Virus record (IMG/VR): IMGVR_UViG_3300034198_020285
Coordinates: 1-55,954 of that record
Reading direction: 5' to 3' (one strand)
DNA from: a virus
Length of the DNA: 55,954 bases
Shown one piece after another: positions 1 to 8,732 of this stretch. The position numbers and the translations under genes are program-made. Numbering within the stretch: position 1 is the first letter of the stretch; each line of letters starts with the position of its first letter. A model generated the notes under the pieces. The model saw only the letters and a program-made list of their open reading frames with translations. It was not told the origin of the DNA and searched no databases.

Positions 1-16
1 AATCTGAACTTGGCAC
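1..16 (-). CDS. Start of next late gene (partial; gp22-slot)
   Basis: Only the first five codons lie in the window. On the minus strand an AGGAG box is followed after seven bases by GTG, and the reading continues open to the window edge (fM-P-S-S-D). In T4 the gene after 21 is 22, the prohead scaffold, followed by 23, the major capsid protein, so one of these is expected here. That identity is inferred from position only. The 56 bases between this start and the gp21 stop are A+T-rich and show no clear terminator, so it is probably co-transcribed with gp21. Confidence 0.5.
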
Positions 17-72
17 TGTTTATCTCCTATTTTTTATTATATTATTATTTAGACAAAAATATATTTTGACTG

Positions 73-720
73 TTACAGGGATCTCATAAAATCTTGAAAG
101 ATTTTTGAGGCTGTTTCTTCTAATTTTCGTGAACTTGCCTTTGAAATCATCTTATTGTGTTCAGCAACTTGTGATTCTGGTATAAGACCATTGTCCCATA
201 CCCAGCTTCTACCTTCCCTGAGAGCCATTACATAAGCATCTTGGGCTGATGGATCTGATACAAGATCTACTGCAACAAGCTTGAAATCTGGTTGAACTTG
301 ATTGTAATTATTTACTTTGACTATAGATCCAATACCTCTAGTGGAAACTCCAAGTTTTACACCTTCTCTTAAAAGGCTTTCGGCAATATTGCCCATTGGA
401 GTAGAAGATAAAATCTTTGCTTTACCGTAAAAATCGGAACCATTTTGATACATTGATATTATCTTATGGGATATTCTAGCAAGATCTATCTCACCAGTAG
501 CTGGGTGATTTAATTCACCAACGGCTTTATTTTCATCGATATAGTTCTTTTTATAATTTTGAACTTCTTTTTGCATATGTTCAGAAATATAAAGCCTATT
601 ATTTCTATTTGGCTTATCACATTGGATCATTTTGCCTTCAATAAACCATGATTTAGTGCCGTTGTCTACGGCTTCTGATATTACGATATCAGTATCATTG
701 GTTTCTTTGATTAAATGCAT
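73..720 (-). CDS. 21: Prohead core protease, T4 gp21-like
   Basis: This is a 215-aa serine protease of the T4 gp21 type, which cleaves scaffold, core and capsid proteins inside the prohead before DNA packaging. The family signatures are visible: GELNHP around residues 69-73 with the probable catalytic His72, and GVSTRG around 124-129 with the probable nucleophile Ser126. The length matches the family. An AAAGGA box precedes the ATG. It follows the core-protein gene by 19 nt and the portal gene is just upstream, as in T4 (20-67-68-21). The family assignment is firm; the catalytic residues are assigned by motif only. Confidence 0.92.
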   Translation of the reverse strand: MHLIKETNDTDIVISEAVDNGTKSWFIEGKMIQCDKPNRNNRLYISEHMQKEVQNYKKNYIDENKAVGELNHPATGEIDLARISHKIISMYQNGSDFYGKAKILSSTPMGNIAESLLREGVKLGVSTRGIGSIVKVNNYNQVQPDFKLVAVDLVSDPSAQDAYVMALREGRSWVWDNGLIPESQVAEHNKMISKASSRKLEETASKIFQDFMRSL

Positions 721-739
721 TTATTTTTTCCTTTGTTTT

Positions 740-1243
740 TTATTCGTCTTCGTCAGAATCTTCTTCGAAGTCTTCTTCTTCATCTTGGTCTTCTTCGTCT
801 TCGTCTTCTTCTTCATTTTCAGACTCATATTCTTCCAAGAGCATTTCAGCTAATTCTTGGATTTCTGCTTCTGTCAATTCTTCGCCATTTTCTTCTTCAA
901 TGCTTTCAATAAGTCTTTGAAGATCATCAACCATATTTTCATATTCTTCGGAAAGAATATCTTCGTCCTCATCACCATCTTCTTCTGAAATCATCTCTGC
1001 TGACTCCTTTTGCATTTTTTTCTTGATGGCTTGATTTCTGGCTTCTTTCCAATCAGCGGAATCAACCTTACCATCACCAGTGAGATCTTTTCCTTTTTTC
1101 TCGAAGATTGTTGGTGCATAACCAACCAATTTTTCTTCTAGTATGGATCCAAGGCGTTGGTAAAGCTCATTCTCAATAAGTTTTTTACCAGATACTACAT
1201 CTTGATTAATTAGTTTTATTACTGCTTCATTTAATTGCTTCAT
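740..1243 (-). CDS. 68: Prohead core protein, gp68-like, acidic, with EF-hand loop
   Basis: The protein has 167 aa. The N-terminal 50 residues resemble T4-like prohead core proteins (an EAV...LIE.EL..RL...LEEKL...APTIFE pattern). Residues 53-65 read DLTGDGKVDSADW, a canonical EF-hand/dockerin-type calcium loop. The C-terminal half is almost wholly Glu/Asp, as expected of a core protein that packs in the prohead and is degraded by gp21. A GGAGAAA box lies before the ATG. The gene sits between the portal/67-slot and the protease, the T4 gene 68 position. The acidic repeats create long spurious ORFs on the other strand. Confidence 0.72.
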   Translation of the reverse strand: MKQLNEAVIKLINQDVVSGKKLIENELYQRLGSILEEKLVGYAPTIFEKKGKDLTGDGKVDSADWKEARNQAIKKKMQKESAEMISEEDGDEDEDILSEEYENMVDDLQRLIESIEEENGEELTEAEIQELAEMLLEEYESENEEEDEDEEDQDEEEDFEEDSDEDE

Positions 1244-1264
1244 TACATTTCTCCGTATTTTTAT

Positions 1265-1489
1265 TTATTTTTTTATTATTTTTGTCAAAAATAAAATAAA
1301 ACTATTTTCTGAATATAATAGATTTTTCATGAAAGTTTTATCTTGTTTATCAAAATGTCGAATCATGTCCAAAATGTCTTTTCCAATATTTAAATTTTTT
1401 TCACTTGTAAACTTTATAATCAGAGTTTTATTTGCTTTATTTTTAAGCTGTTTTCTTACATTTTCTTTATCTGAAAATAATACTCTCAT
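1265..1489 (-). CDS. Small basic protein in the gene 67 slot
   Basis: A 74-aa Lys-rich protein whose ATG overlaps the portal stop codon (ATGA), which argues that it is translated by coupling to the portal gene. It occupies the position of T4 gene 67 (prohead core protein PIP), but T4 gp67 is acidic and this protein is basic, with no recognisable similarity. It could be a core-associated peptide or an unrelated small gene. No membrane segment or metal motif is visible, and function is unknown. Confidence 0.5.
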   Translation of the reverse strand: MRVLFSDKENVRKQLKNKANKTLIIKFTSEKNLNIGKDILDMIRHFDKQDKTFMKNLLYSENSFILFLTKIIKK

Positions 1490-3048
1490 TGTGGCGGTTG
1501 ACCTTCAGGCGGCATCGCGGCCTGCTGCTGCATTTGTAATTGCATTTGTTTTTGTCTATCCACTTCAATTTCAGAATCAATCTGAGCAATTTCCTGATCA
1601 GTCATCTTGAGTATATTTTTACGAATATAGTTGGTGGAATAGAATGTTCCAATTGAATTGCTGAGAATATTCAACATTTCTACTTTTTCGCGAAGAATTT
1701 CATTTTCCTTTAGATCGTTGAAATACGAATCTTTGTTAAATTTGAATGAAATATCTTGATGAATTTTTTCCCAATCATTTACAGTCAAAATACCTTTAAG
1801 AATGCATTGTTTCTTTAGAATATCAAGGAATAGAGTTGAGAATTTCATTCTCAATCTTTCTATGAATTTATAGAATTTTACTTCATCTCTGGTGATTTCT
1901 GAACTTCTACCCATGTTAAAACCAGTAGAAGATTCAAGTCTTGAGATTGGTACATTCAATGCTCTATAGAGTTTTTTCTGTAGATAATCCACATCTTCCA
2001 TCTGACCAAGGTTCTGACCACCGCTAAGTGTCTGAATCTCGGTTCCTCGGCTTCCTTCTTTTCTAGGAATCCAATAGTCTTCAAGCATTGAAAGATGATT
2101 TCTATCGTCTTTGATTTGACCAGTTTTTTGATCGTAAATCAGCTTATTGCGATAACGATTCATCATTTCCTTCATATATTGTTCGGCTTTTTGCTTTGGC
2201 AAAGAACCAACATCAATATAGAAAACTCTTCTTTCTGGTGCTCTTGACATACGGTAGATTACAACCGCATCCTCTATCTGACGAAGCATGTTCAGCGGTC
2301 TGATTGCCTTGTGAAGATAGCTAATGACTCTGCGGCTGGAATAATCTACTATTCCAGACGGAGCATATGCGATTGAATCTGGAGCTATTTTAAGTCCAAC
2401 ATTTGATGTTGGCATTATAGAATCTGGATCCATATCAGTATAAACGAAGAATTCTTCTATTTTCTTTACCATAGGGGTAGTTACACCATCCACCATTCTG
2501 GTATCTCTTTCAACTTTTCGAATTCTTCTTATTTTTAATGGATCAATAGGTCTTAGTTCAAGTATGCCTTTTTCTGGTCTATTTGTGTCGATAACACAAT
2601 GGTAATATACTTTACCATCGATATACCATCGTCTAAAGATTTCAAATCCTTTTGATGAAAATTCAAGCATTTTTAGAATAGTCTTGAATTCATTCAACAT
2701 CTTGATTTTAATATTATCCGAAAGTCCATTTACATAATCAAGATTTAATTCCATACATTTATGATTATCATCAAAAACAATGGAGTCATTGATTATATCT
2801 TCAATAGCCAGATCTACTTCTGGATATAGAGCCATTGACCTATAGTGCTGTACAAGGGCATTTTCATCCCTGTAATGGCTACCAAAGTCAAATACGGTGG
2901 AAAGAAAGCCACCCGCATCGACTACGACACTTCCATCGTAATCGTCGGGTGGCACGAAAGATGCGTTTGTCTTCTGATCCTCTAGAGTTGCCTGTAGGGG
3001 ATCATTCTGCTTCTTACCGAATGAAAATCCAAATAATTCAAATGCCAT
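1486..3048 (-). CDS. 20: Portal vertex protein gp20
   Basis: A 520-aa portal protein that forms the dodecameric ring at the unique capsid vertex, through which DNA is packaged and ejected. It shows T4 gp20-family signatures: a YPEVDLAIEDIINDSIV stretch near residue 75, an APERRVFYIDVG segment in the middle, and a conserved block around GGQNLGQMEDVDYLQKKLY leading to ALNVP. Length matches T4 gp20 (524 aa). The C-terminus is Gln/Met/Pro-rich. It lies 13 nt after the tail-tube gene and overlaps the next small gene by 4 nt, in T4 order 19-20-67-68-21. Confidence 0.96.
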   Translation of the reverse strand: MAFELFGFSFGKKQNDPLQATLEDQKTNASFVPPDDYDGSVVVDAGGFLSTVFDFGSHYRDENALVQHYRSMALYPEVDLAIEDIINDSIVFDDNHKCMELNLDYVNGLSDNIKIKMLNEFKTILKMLEFSSKGFEIFRRWYIDGKVYYHCVIDTNRPEKGILELRPIDPLKIRRIRKVERDTRMVDGVTTPMVKKIEEFFVYTDMDPDSIMPTSNVGLKIAPDSIAYAPSGIVDYSSRRVISYLHKAIRPLNMLRQIEDAVVIYRMSRAPERRVFYIDVGSLPKQKAEQYMKEMMNRYRNKLIYDQKTGQIKDDRNHLSMLEDYWIPRKEGSRGTEIQTLSGGQNLGQMEDVDYLQKKLYRALNVPISRLESSTGFNMGRSSEITRDEVKFYKFIERLRMKFSTLFLDILKKQCILKGILTVNDWEKIHQDISFKFNKDSYFNDLKENEILREKVEMLNILSNSIGTFYSTNYIRKNILKMTDQEIAQIDSEIEVDRQKQMQLQMQQQAAMPPEGQPPQ

Positions 3049-3061
3049 ACTTTATATAGTC

Positions 3062-3640
3062 TCATGCGCCAGAGGCTGCTGTTACTGGTTCCCACAAATC
3101 GAAAGACATTGTTACAGTAAATTCTGCAAAACTATTTTCTGAATCGTATGAAAGATCCAGAGGAGATACTTCTACTGGAAAACAATTTATTAATTTTATA
3201 TGTTTGCTGTAATTTCCAGGGAGCTGTCCAGGTCTACCACTTCTATTTTGGTTAGCCTGGATATCATCATAATATAGATCCCAATTTGTAGTTACATTGT
3301 AATTTATTTCATGGGTATTTCTCGTATCCATTTTATTCACCCAACGCTCAAAGGCGGCTTTGAGATTGTGGGATGATTTTTTACCAGCAGCTTCGTAGAT
3401 AACAAGAGTCCAGTCTCCAAAGACTCTTTCACCTGAGAATTTAACTGGTCTTCCTTGCCACATGACTGGAATTACACCGATTGCACTTGGGGGTGCCTGT
3501 GTAGCCTTACAATAAATTGTTTGTGCGGTATCAAGATCAAGACCAGCAGCAACTCCTGTGGGGAAACTGAAGTTAACCATAAAACGGTTTTGTCTTACAC
3601 CGAAAAAGTTATTTCTAAATTCTGATAATCCGTTAGCCAT
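3062..3640 (-). CDS. 19: Tail tube protein gp19
   Basis: A 192-aa tail tube subunit that stacks as hexameric rings to form the DNA channel inside the sheath. The N-terminus (N-FF-G-R-NRF.V.FSFP), the middle FERWV segment and the C-terminal SPLDLSYDSENSF pattern match gp19/T4-tube proteins, and the length is close to T4 gp19 (163 aa). An AAGGAGT box precedes the ATG. It lies between sheath and portal as in T4. A divergent paralogue with the same overall plan is encoded at 43281-43874. Confidence 0.92.
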   Translation of the reverse strand: MANGLSEFRNNFFGVRQNRFMVNFSFPTGVAAGLDLDTAQTIYCKATQAPPSAIGVIPVMWQGRPVKFSGERVFGDWTLVIYEAAGKKSSHNLKAAFERWVNKMDTRNTHEINYNVTTNWDLYYDDIQANQNRSGRPGQLPGNYSKHIKLINCFPVEVSPLDLSYDSENSFAEFTVTMSFDLWEPVTAASGA

Positions 3641-3660
3641 TGTTACTCCTTATTTTAATC

Positions 3661-4857
3661 TCAAAGAGTATCACTTAGATCTTTATTAGTTATAGTGATT
3701 TTTACGAAATTGACTGAAGGAATTGGTTTGATTAGAATATCAGCAACAAATTGCTTGGCTTCAATAACTTCCGAAGTATTGTTTGATTCGTCACAGATTA
3801 CTTTGTAATCGCTTATACCTTTTTGATCTTGAACTTCTCTGAGGACAGAATCTGCGGCATTTGCGAAGCGATTTCTAGTTAAAGCATCATTTTGCTCGAA
3901 TAGAATACCTCTGGCTAATGGAGCAAGAGTCTTCTTCAAGTAAATTACAAGTCTTGCAACATTTATTGAACTGAGTGATGATGTTATAGAATCAAATGTT
4001 CTATCACCAAACAGAATAGTTCCTTCTCCAGTAAAAGTAACTACTGGATTGATTTTATTATCATAGAGATTGTCTTGTTGAGTTTCAGTCAAATTCTTGA
4101 CAAGAGAAACAACATTCAATATTTGACCTCTACGAACTCCTGCGGGTGAGTACCATGGATAGGAAACTCTATCTGTTCTGGCTAAACATCCAGCAACATC
4201 AGCGGCCATTGAAGTTGGGATCAATGAAGTTGTGGTATTTCCAGATGCATTCAGCTGATTCTTTTGACCATATACAAAGCAACCAAGTGATGGTTCACTC
4301 AAACCACCAATGTTTGCATTTATTGTTCCAAGATTTGTTGCATCAAGATTGCTAATATATTCTGGTGCAGCAATGAATACTCCAAAAGCTGGTGATTGTT
4401 GTGATGATCTATGATTGAAGAATGTCTTGGTTATAGCCGAGGCAGCAGTTACACCTTCAAAGATAACATCTGGGGTTAAACTATAGAAACCAGAAAGGCC
4501 AGAGGCATTATTATTGAAACCGACATAACATGGGGCACCATATTGAAGGAAGTTGTATACTGAATACCATTCCTCTGTCCAAACGGTAGCACCAGCTGTT
4601 GCTAAATATGCAGAACTAAAAGTTAGTCCGCTACCTCCATTTAGATTATTTTCAACATTAGTGAAAGTGTTTAATCTTGCAAACCAGTCTGGAATGTCAG
4701 TTACAAGATAATATCCTTGTGCTTTTTCTGCTGTAGTTCCAAACAGGCTAAGACCTTTAACCGAAACCATAGCTCCTATGGTTGGTGATCCTTCTTCTGA
4801 TGTTGGAACAACCAGGGATTCGTCTAATACCCTTATTGATACATTGGGTCGTGCCAT
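3661..4857 (-). CDS. 18: Tail sheath protein gp18 (short form)
   Basis: A 398-aa contractile sheath subunit. The C-terminal domain that forms the contractile mesh is recognisable (SVLREVQDQKGISDYKV, then a VADILIKPIPSVNFVKITI strand). The N-terminus carries the usual ARPNVSI start of sheath proteins. T4 gp18 is 659 aa, so the outer protruding domains are largely absent here. AAGGAG lies just before the ATG. It sits between the large terminase and the tube gene, the T4 order. The assignment is secure from the C-terminal domain and context. Confidence 0.92.
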   Translation of the reverse strand: MARPNVSIRVLDESLVVPTSEEGSPTIGAMVSVKGLSLFGTTAEKAQGYYLVTDIPDWFARLNTFTNVENNLNGGSGLTFSSAYLATAGATVWTEEWYSVYNFLQYGAPCYVGFNNNASGLSGFYSLTPDVIFEGVTAASAITKTFFNHRSSQQSPAFGVFIAAPEYISNLDATNLGTINANIGGLSEPSLGCFVYGQKNQLNASGNTTTSLIPTSMAADVAGCLARTDRVSYPWYSPAGVRRGQILNVVSLVKNLTETQQDNLYDNKINPVVTFTGEGTILFGDRTFDSITSSLSSINVARLVIYLKKTLAPLARGILFEQNDALTRNRFANAADSVLREVQDQKGISDYKVICDESNNTSEVIEAKQFVADILIKPIPSVNFVKITITNKDLSDTL

Positions 4858-4878
4858 TTTTTCTCCTTAAATTATCGT

Positions 4879-4908
4879 CTAAAATATATATTATTTTCAA
4901 TATTTTAG
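4879..4908. repeat. AT-rich inverted repeat between genes 17 and 18
   Basis: A 9-bp perfect inverted repeat (CTAAAATAT / ATATTTTAG) with a 12-base spacer lies in the 61-nt gap between the terminase stop and the sheath start. No T-run follows it, so it is at best a weak terminator. It could instead be a processing or mRNA-stability structure separating the packaging genes from the much more highly needed sheath gene. Confidence 0.35.
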
Positions 4909-4918
4909 TTAAAAAGAA

Positions 4919-6634
4919 TTAAAATAGCCACGATCTTGAATTAAAATCTCCTGATCTTGGATCATCTTTGGCAAACCAGCGGTCTTCTCCATCCCAGGAA
5001 CTTTCATCATCTAGGCCATCGTTTAAAAACATTGGATAAATTTCTGATTCTATTTTTTCAATATCTTTTTCAAATAGTTCAACGCGAACATCTTTGTTTG
5101 TTAGAGCTTCAAAAAAGTCCTGTCTTGTTGCCCATGAAAACAATACGAGCGTCATTACTAGATCATCTGTATGTCCTTCATCCGCCGAAAATGATTGACC
5201 ATCTGCGATAAAGGTTGTAAGTTCGTCAATTGTGTCGGCATCTTCTACGATAAGTTTATCTTGTTCAATTAAATTTTTTAGAACAGCACATCCAAGTTTC
5301 TTGACTGGAACAGTGGTTCGTACACCTAATTGAACTCTCCTTGCACCCATTCCAGTCTCAGTTATTGTCTGGCCTTTATTTCCTTTAAAAGCTGCTTTTA
5401 TCAAATTTTCATATTCTAGGTCATAGTGAAGAATATCAGCTACCTGACTTCCTATGTCATTTACTTCTACAAGAACATGTGCGTTGTTATATTTTTTACC
5501 AACTGAACGAATATAGGATGGTAGCAAAAGTGGAGATATTGTGTTGCTTTTAAATCTGGCGACTATTCGATATGGCATTTCTGAAATATCAAAGACAGTA
5601 AATGCACTATTATCTCCACCCTGACCTCTGGCTACATCCACGGTCATGAAATAAGATCTATCCTGAGTACCCTTTTCCTCATCTCCTTTTATTGGATCTG
5701 AATAAAGCAATAATCCTTCATTATTTCTTTGTTTTGGTTTTCCATAACTCAATTGATTTAGCTTTTGTGCGTCAATCAGAGTATTTGCAGATCCAATGAA
5801 TGAACATTCAAATTCGGCATCAAACTGCCGTTCAGATGTATTCTTGATCTGCTGTTCCTTCCAAGCATCATCTCTCAGAGGACCACCAGGATATTGTGGA
5901 ACTTCCCTCCAGCTTACCTCAAATGGAGCATATTCATTCTGTTTGGAAATTGCACCCTTCCAAAGTTGATAAAACATATTCAAACCTTTGGGGGTTGAAA
6001 TTATTATCATTTGTGTACTTTGGCCTGCTGTAATGGTTGGATATACGGACGAGAAGAATTCTTCGGCTACCGTAGTTGGTACGAATGCAAATTCGTCAAG
6101 AAAGATAATATTATAAGATCCACCACGAATTGCACTTGAGGATGTTGCGGATGCCAATATCTTAGATCCATTTTCAAGCTGAATAGAACCTTTATTCCAC
6201 TCCAATATACCTTGCTGAAGCCACCAAGGAAGATGCTCATACGCTTCTCTGATTCTTCCAAGAATTTCTCTGGCTGTGTTTAGTTTATTCGCCAGAATCG
6301 CCACACTCATATTCTGGTTGAAAAGAACCTTGTGGAGAAGATAGCAACAACCTACGGTCGTAGTTTTTCCAGACTGACGAGCCAATTTTCCAATAACGAA
6401 TCTATTATTGCATAATTTTCGTACAAGATTTTCTTGATAACCATAAAGATCAAATTGAGTAACACCCTTATCCAGAGTTACTACCTTTACATATTTTTTA
6501 GCAAAATATATTGGATCTTTGGCACATTTGAGATATTCTTCAACTTGCTCTTGGGTAAACTCTATTTTTACGCCACCAGGCTTTAGATTTTTATTTCCAA
6601 GATATCCTGGACCTCTACTTTGTTTAATTGCCAT
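4919..6634 (-). CDS. 17: Terminase large subunit gp17
   Basis: A 571-aa DNA packaging motor: an N-terminal ATPase and a C-terminal RNase H-like nuclease. Walker A is ARQSGKTT at residues 85-92 (Lys90), Walker B is IIFLDE ending at Asp180-Glu181, and the coupling motif STPKG is at 213-217. The nuclease domain begins with TVDVARG (Asp333) and has a later TDDLVMTL segment with acidic residues. Length is close to T4 gp17 (610 aa). The start overlaps the small subunit stop by 11 nt, so the two are translationally coupled. Confidence 0.97.
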   Translation of the reverse strand: MAIKQSRGPGYLGNKNLKPGGVKIEFTQEQVEEYLKCAKDPIYFAKKYVKVVTLDKGVTQFDLYGYQENLVRKLCNNRFVIGKLARQSGKTTTVGCCYLLHKVLFNQNMSVAILANKLNTAREILGRIREAYEHLPWWLQQGILEWNKGSIQLENGSKILASATSSSAIRGGSYNIIFLDEFAFVPTTVAEEFFSSVYPTITAGQSTQMIIISTPKGLNMFYQLWKGAISKQNEYAPFEVSWREVPQYPGGPLRDDAWKEQQIKNTSERQFDAEFECSFIGSANTLIDAQKLNQLSYGKPKQRNNEGLLLYSDPIKGDEEKGTQDRSYFMTVDVARGQGGDNSAFTVFDISEMPYRIVARFKSNTISPLLLPSYIRSVGKKYNNAHVLVEVNDIGSQVADILHYDLEYENLIKAAFKGNKGQTITETGMGARRVQLGVRTTVPVKKLGCAVLKNLIEQDKLIVEDADTIDELTTFIADGQSFSADEGHTDDLVMTLVLFSWATRQDFFEALTNKDVRVELFEKDIEKIESEIYPMFLNDGLDDESSWDGEDRWFAKDDPRSGDFNSRSWLF

Positions 6635-7070
6635 CTTCTACTCCCTTATCCTGCGCTCTCTCACGATTTATCAGGTTTTGAAGATCTGTGGTTGAACCAA
6701 CATAAATTGAATTGTTGGTTATATTTGTGATTTTTTCTTTCTGGATATTTGAATTCTTTTCATGAATAGCCATCAAATCCTTATTCATATCGGCTATTGT
6801 CTTCAATAGTAGTGCAGTGACTTCATAGGCTCTTGGTGAATCGCTTGCCTCGGCTACTTTCATGATCCCATCCAAGGCATTCATACCATTGGATATAAGC
6901 TCCTTCATGTTGCTTCTAGCCATGGAAAAATCCACATCTAGTTTCTCTGCCTTCATCTTTTTTATTTCATTTTTAGTTTCCTTGACGGAATCAAGGATTT
7001 GTGAAGGTTCAAATGAAATGTCGAGTGCTTTTGATATTTTATCGTCTGATTCTTCTTCAGGGGTTTTCAT
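6624..7070 (-). CDS. 16: Terminase small subunit gp16
   Basis: A 148-aa small terminase that recognises DNA and regulates gp17. It is mostly alpha-helical. The central segment (ARSNMKELISNGMNAL, then SPRAYEV) and the C-terminal YVGSTTDLQ motif are typical of T4-like gp16; T4 gp16 is 164 aa. It overlaps gp15 by 14 nt and gp17 by 11 nt, a tight 15-16-17 cassette as in T4. Confidence 0.92.
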   Translation of the reverse strand: MKTPEEESDDKISKALDISFEPSQILDSVKETKNEIKKMKAEKLDVDFSMARSNMKELISNGMNALDGIMKVAEASDSPRAYEVTALLLKTIADMNKDLMAIHEKNSNIQKEKITNITNNSIYVGSTTDLQNLINRERAQDKGVEDGN

Positions 7071-7803
7071 AATATGTTATTCCACTCATTGTGCTGGAAT
7101 CTCCAGTATAGCCAATATCGAATATCTTTATGGCAGTGGATATGTCCATTCCATCATATAGACGAATATTTGCATCTTCTATTAGATATACGCTGTTCTT
7201 CTTGATTGGTCCGTAGATATAGGTCTTCACTGTGAATTCAAATACAGTATTGACCGATCTGCGTGTATCAAAATCGCCTTCATAATCTTCTATTATGTTC
7301 GTACTATTGAGAACTATTGGTATATCAACAGCAGGATTCATTTCATTCATATTCACAGTTACTGTAAAATCTGGTGAAAAATATGGAAGTATCTGTTCAA
7401 CAATCTGTAGATTATCATCTAGATTTCTACAAAATAGGTAAAGTCCGAAATTTATATTATATGGAACTTCCATATAACTGCTATTGATTACCCCATCTAT
7501 ACTCTTAACACGCTGATTCATTCTATTGAGTTTTCTAGATGGGTCGTAGTTTATACCACTTATCTCGAATCCCATTCGAGGAAGAGTCATCTTGACATGT
7601 GTGTTGTCTGAAATGACACTTTCTGACTTGAGTCTTTGGATAAATTTTTCCTTTGGGCTATAAATCAAAGGAACTCTTGATGTTTCGGTGACTGTTCCGT
7701 TCTCATCTTTTCTCTGAAAATATATCTGATTGAACAAAGAACCGAAAGCAAGAACAGTCTTTCTTATTGATTCATTGTAATATGGCTCAAATCTACTGAA
7801 CAT
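7057..7803 (-). CDS. 15: Tail sheath stabilizer / tail completion gp15
   Basis: A 248-aa protein of the gp15 family, which caps the head-proximal end of the tail and joins it to the neck. Recognition is from the N-terminus (an FSRFEPYYNESIRKTV pattern), the DRIR-type central block LPRMGFEISGINYDP, and the gp14-15-16 gene order. T4 gp15 is 272 aa. The start overlaps the gp14 stop as TGATG. Confidence 0.92.
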   Translation of the reverse strand: MFSRFEPYYNESIRKTVLAFGSLFNQIYFQRKDENGTVTETSRVPLIYSPKEKFIQRLKSESVISDNTHVKMTLPRMGFEISGINYDPSRKLNRMNQRVKSIDGVINSSYMEVPYNINFGLYLFCRNLDDNLQIVEQILPYFSPDFTVTVNMNEMNPAVDIPIVLNSTNIIEDYEGDFDTRRSVNTVFEFTVKTYIYGPIKKNSVYLIEDANIRLYDGMDISTAIKIFDIGYTGDSSTMSGITYYENP

Positions 7804-8729
7804 CAGTATTTACCTTCCGAGAATGGATCAGTTTCTGTGAAATTAAACAGGCTCTTCTTATTCTGCAATAAATCAAGTTCTTTGTTATCACCAGATGATT
7901 CAAGGATTTGTGGATCCTTCGTAGCGTTAATTGTGGTTTCTTCGGTTGCTGTGACAAAGTACTTGACAGTTTTATTATCCTTCAATATGGTCTGCGTCGA
8001 AGCTCCGAGCTGCAATGTTCCATCTTCATCAGAGACATATAGGAACTTTGTTGCTCCATTGACAAAGTCAGCAACAACAGCTGTATATGTGGCATCTGTA
8101 TAGTCTCCATTGGTTACACCAGCAACTTGATATACAACATCGCCAACCTTGAATACTGTTGTAGCAGAAGCTGAATTTCCAAGTGTTATCTTGGTCAAAT
8201 ACATCTTTCTCAAGTTTTCCACCTCATCGACAGTGTCTATTCCAGTTTCTATGGTTTCATTTGAATATGTGAACAATTCACAGGTCAGCGTATAGGTTGT
8301 CAAAGCTCCATGTTGGTAGAATGGAATTCTGTGTTCAACATAATTAATTTCAAATAAATGCTTTGAGAGAGGAAAATAGATAAGATCACCTTCTCTTGGT
8401 CTAGTAATATCTGGATTCTTTGCTGTGATTTCCTGCTTGAATCTGGTTATCGACACAGCCAGCGTCATCTTATCTGTTATTTCAATTCCAAATTTAGTTA
8501 TGACATCTCTTTGACCTTGAAATCTCATGACATCCTGAACATACATTTCAATCTGGTATGCTAGATTGAATTTAGAGAGAATATCTTCTCCAAAAATTCT
8601 ATCCATTTTTACATATTCGCGAGGAATGTAATAGACATCCCTACCCATTGCGCGGATTGTTTCCACGGTAAGATCGTCTACAAGTTTTTGTTCGTTGGTG
8701 AAATCACCAAAAAATGGATTTATTGCCAT
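7803..8729 (-). CDS. 14: Neck protein gp14 (extended)
   Basis: A 308-aa neck protein that with gp13 forms the collar below the portal. The N-terminal half is the gp14 family: NPFFGDFTNEQKLVDDL, then the DVYYIPRE motif and the REGDLIYFPLSKHLFEI beta-segment. T4 gp14 is 256 aa. Residues roughly 185-270 form a Thr/Val-rich beta-strand region that appears to be an added domain. A 3-nt gap separates it from gp13. Confidence 0.9.
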   Translation of the reverse strand: MAINPFFGDFTNEQKLVDDLTVETIRAMGRDVYYIPREYVKMDRIFGEDILSKFNLAYQIEMYVQDVMRFQGQRDVITKFGIEITDKMTLAVSITRFKQEITAKNPDITRPREGDLIYFPLSKHLFEINYVEHRIPFYQHGALTTYTLTCELFTYSNETIETGIDTVDEVENLRKMYLTKITLGNSASATTVFKVGDVVYQVAGVTNGDYTDATYTAVVADFVNGATKFLYVSDEDGTLQLGASTQTILKDNKTVKYFVTATEETTINATKDPQILESSGDNKELDLLQNKKSLFNFTETDPFSEGKY

Positions 8730-8732
8730 GCT

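Noticed and set aside
632-853. Leu/Phe-rich plus-strand ORFs that look like membrane proteins
   Set aside because: They are the complement of the Glu/Asp-rich C-terminus of the core protein; GAA/GAT repeats read backwards as TTC/ATC.
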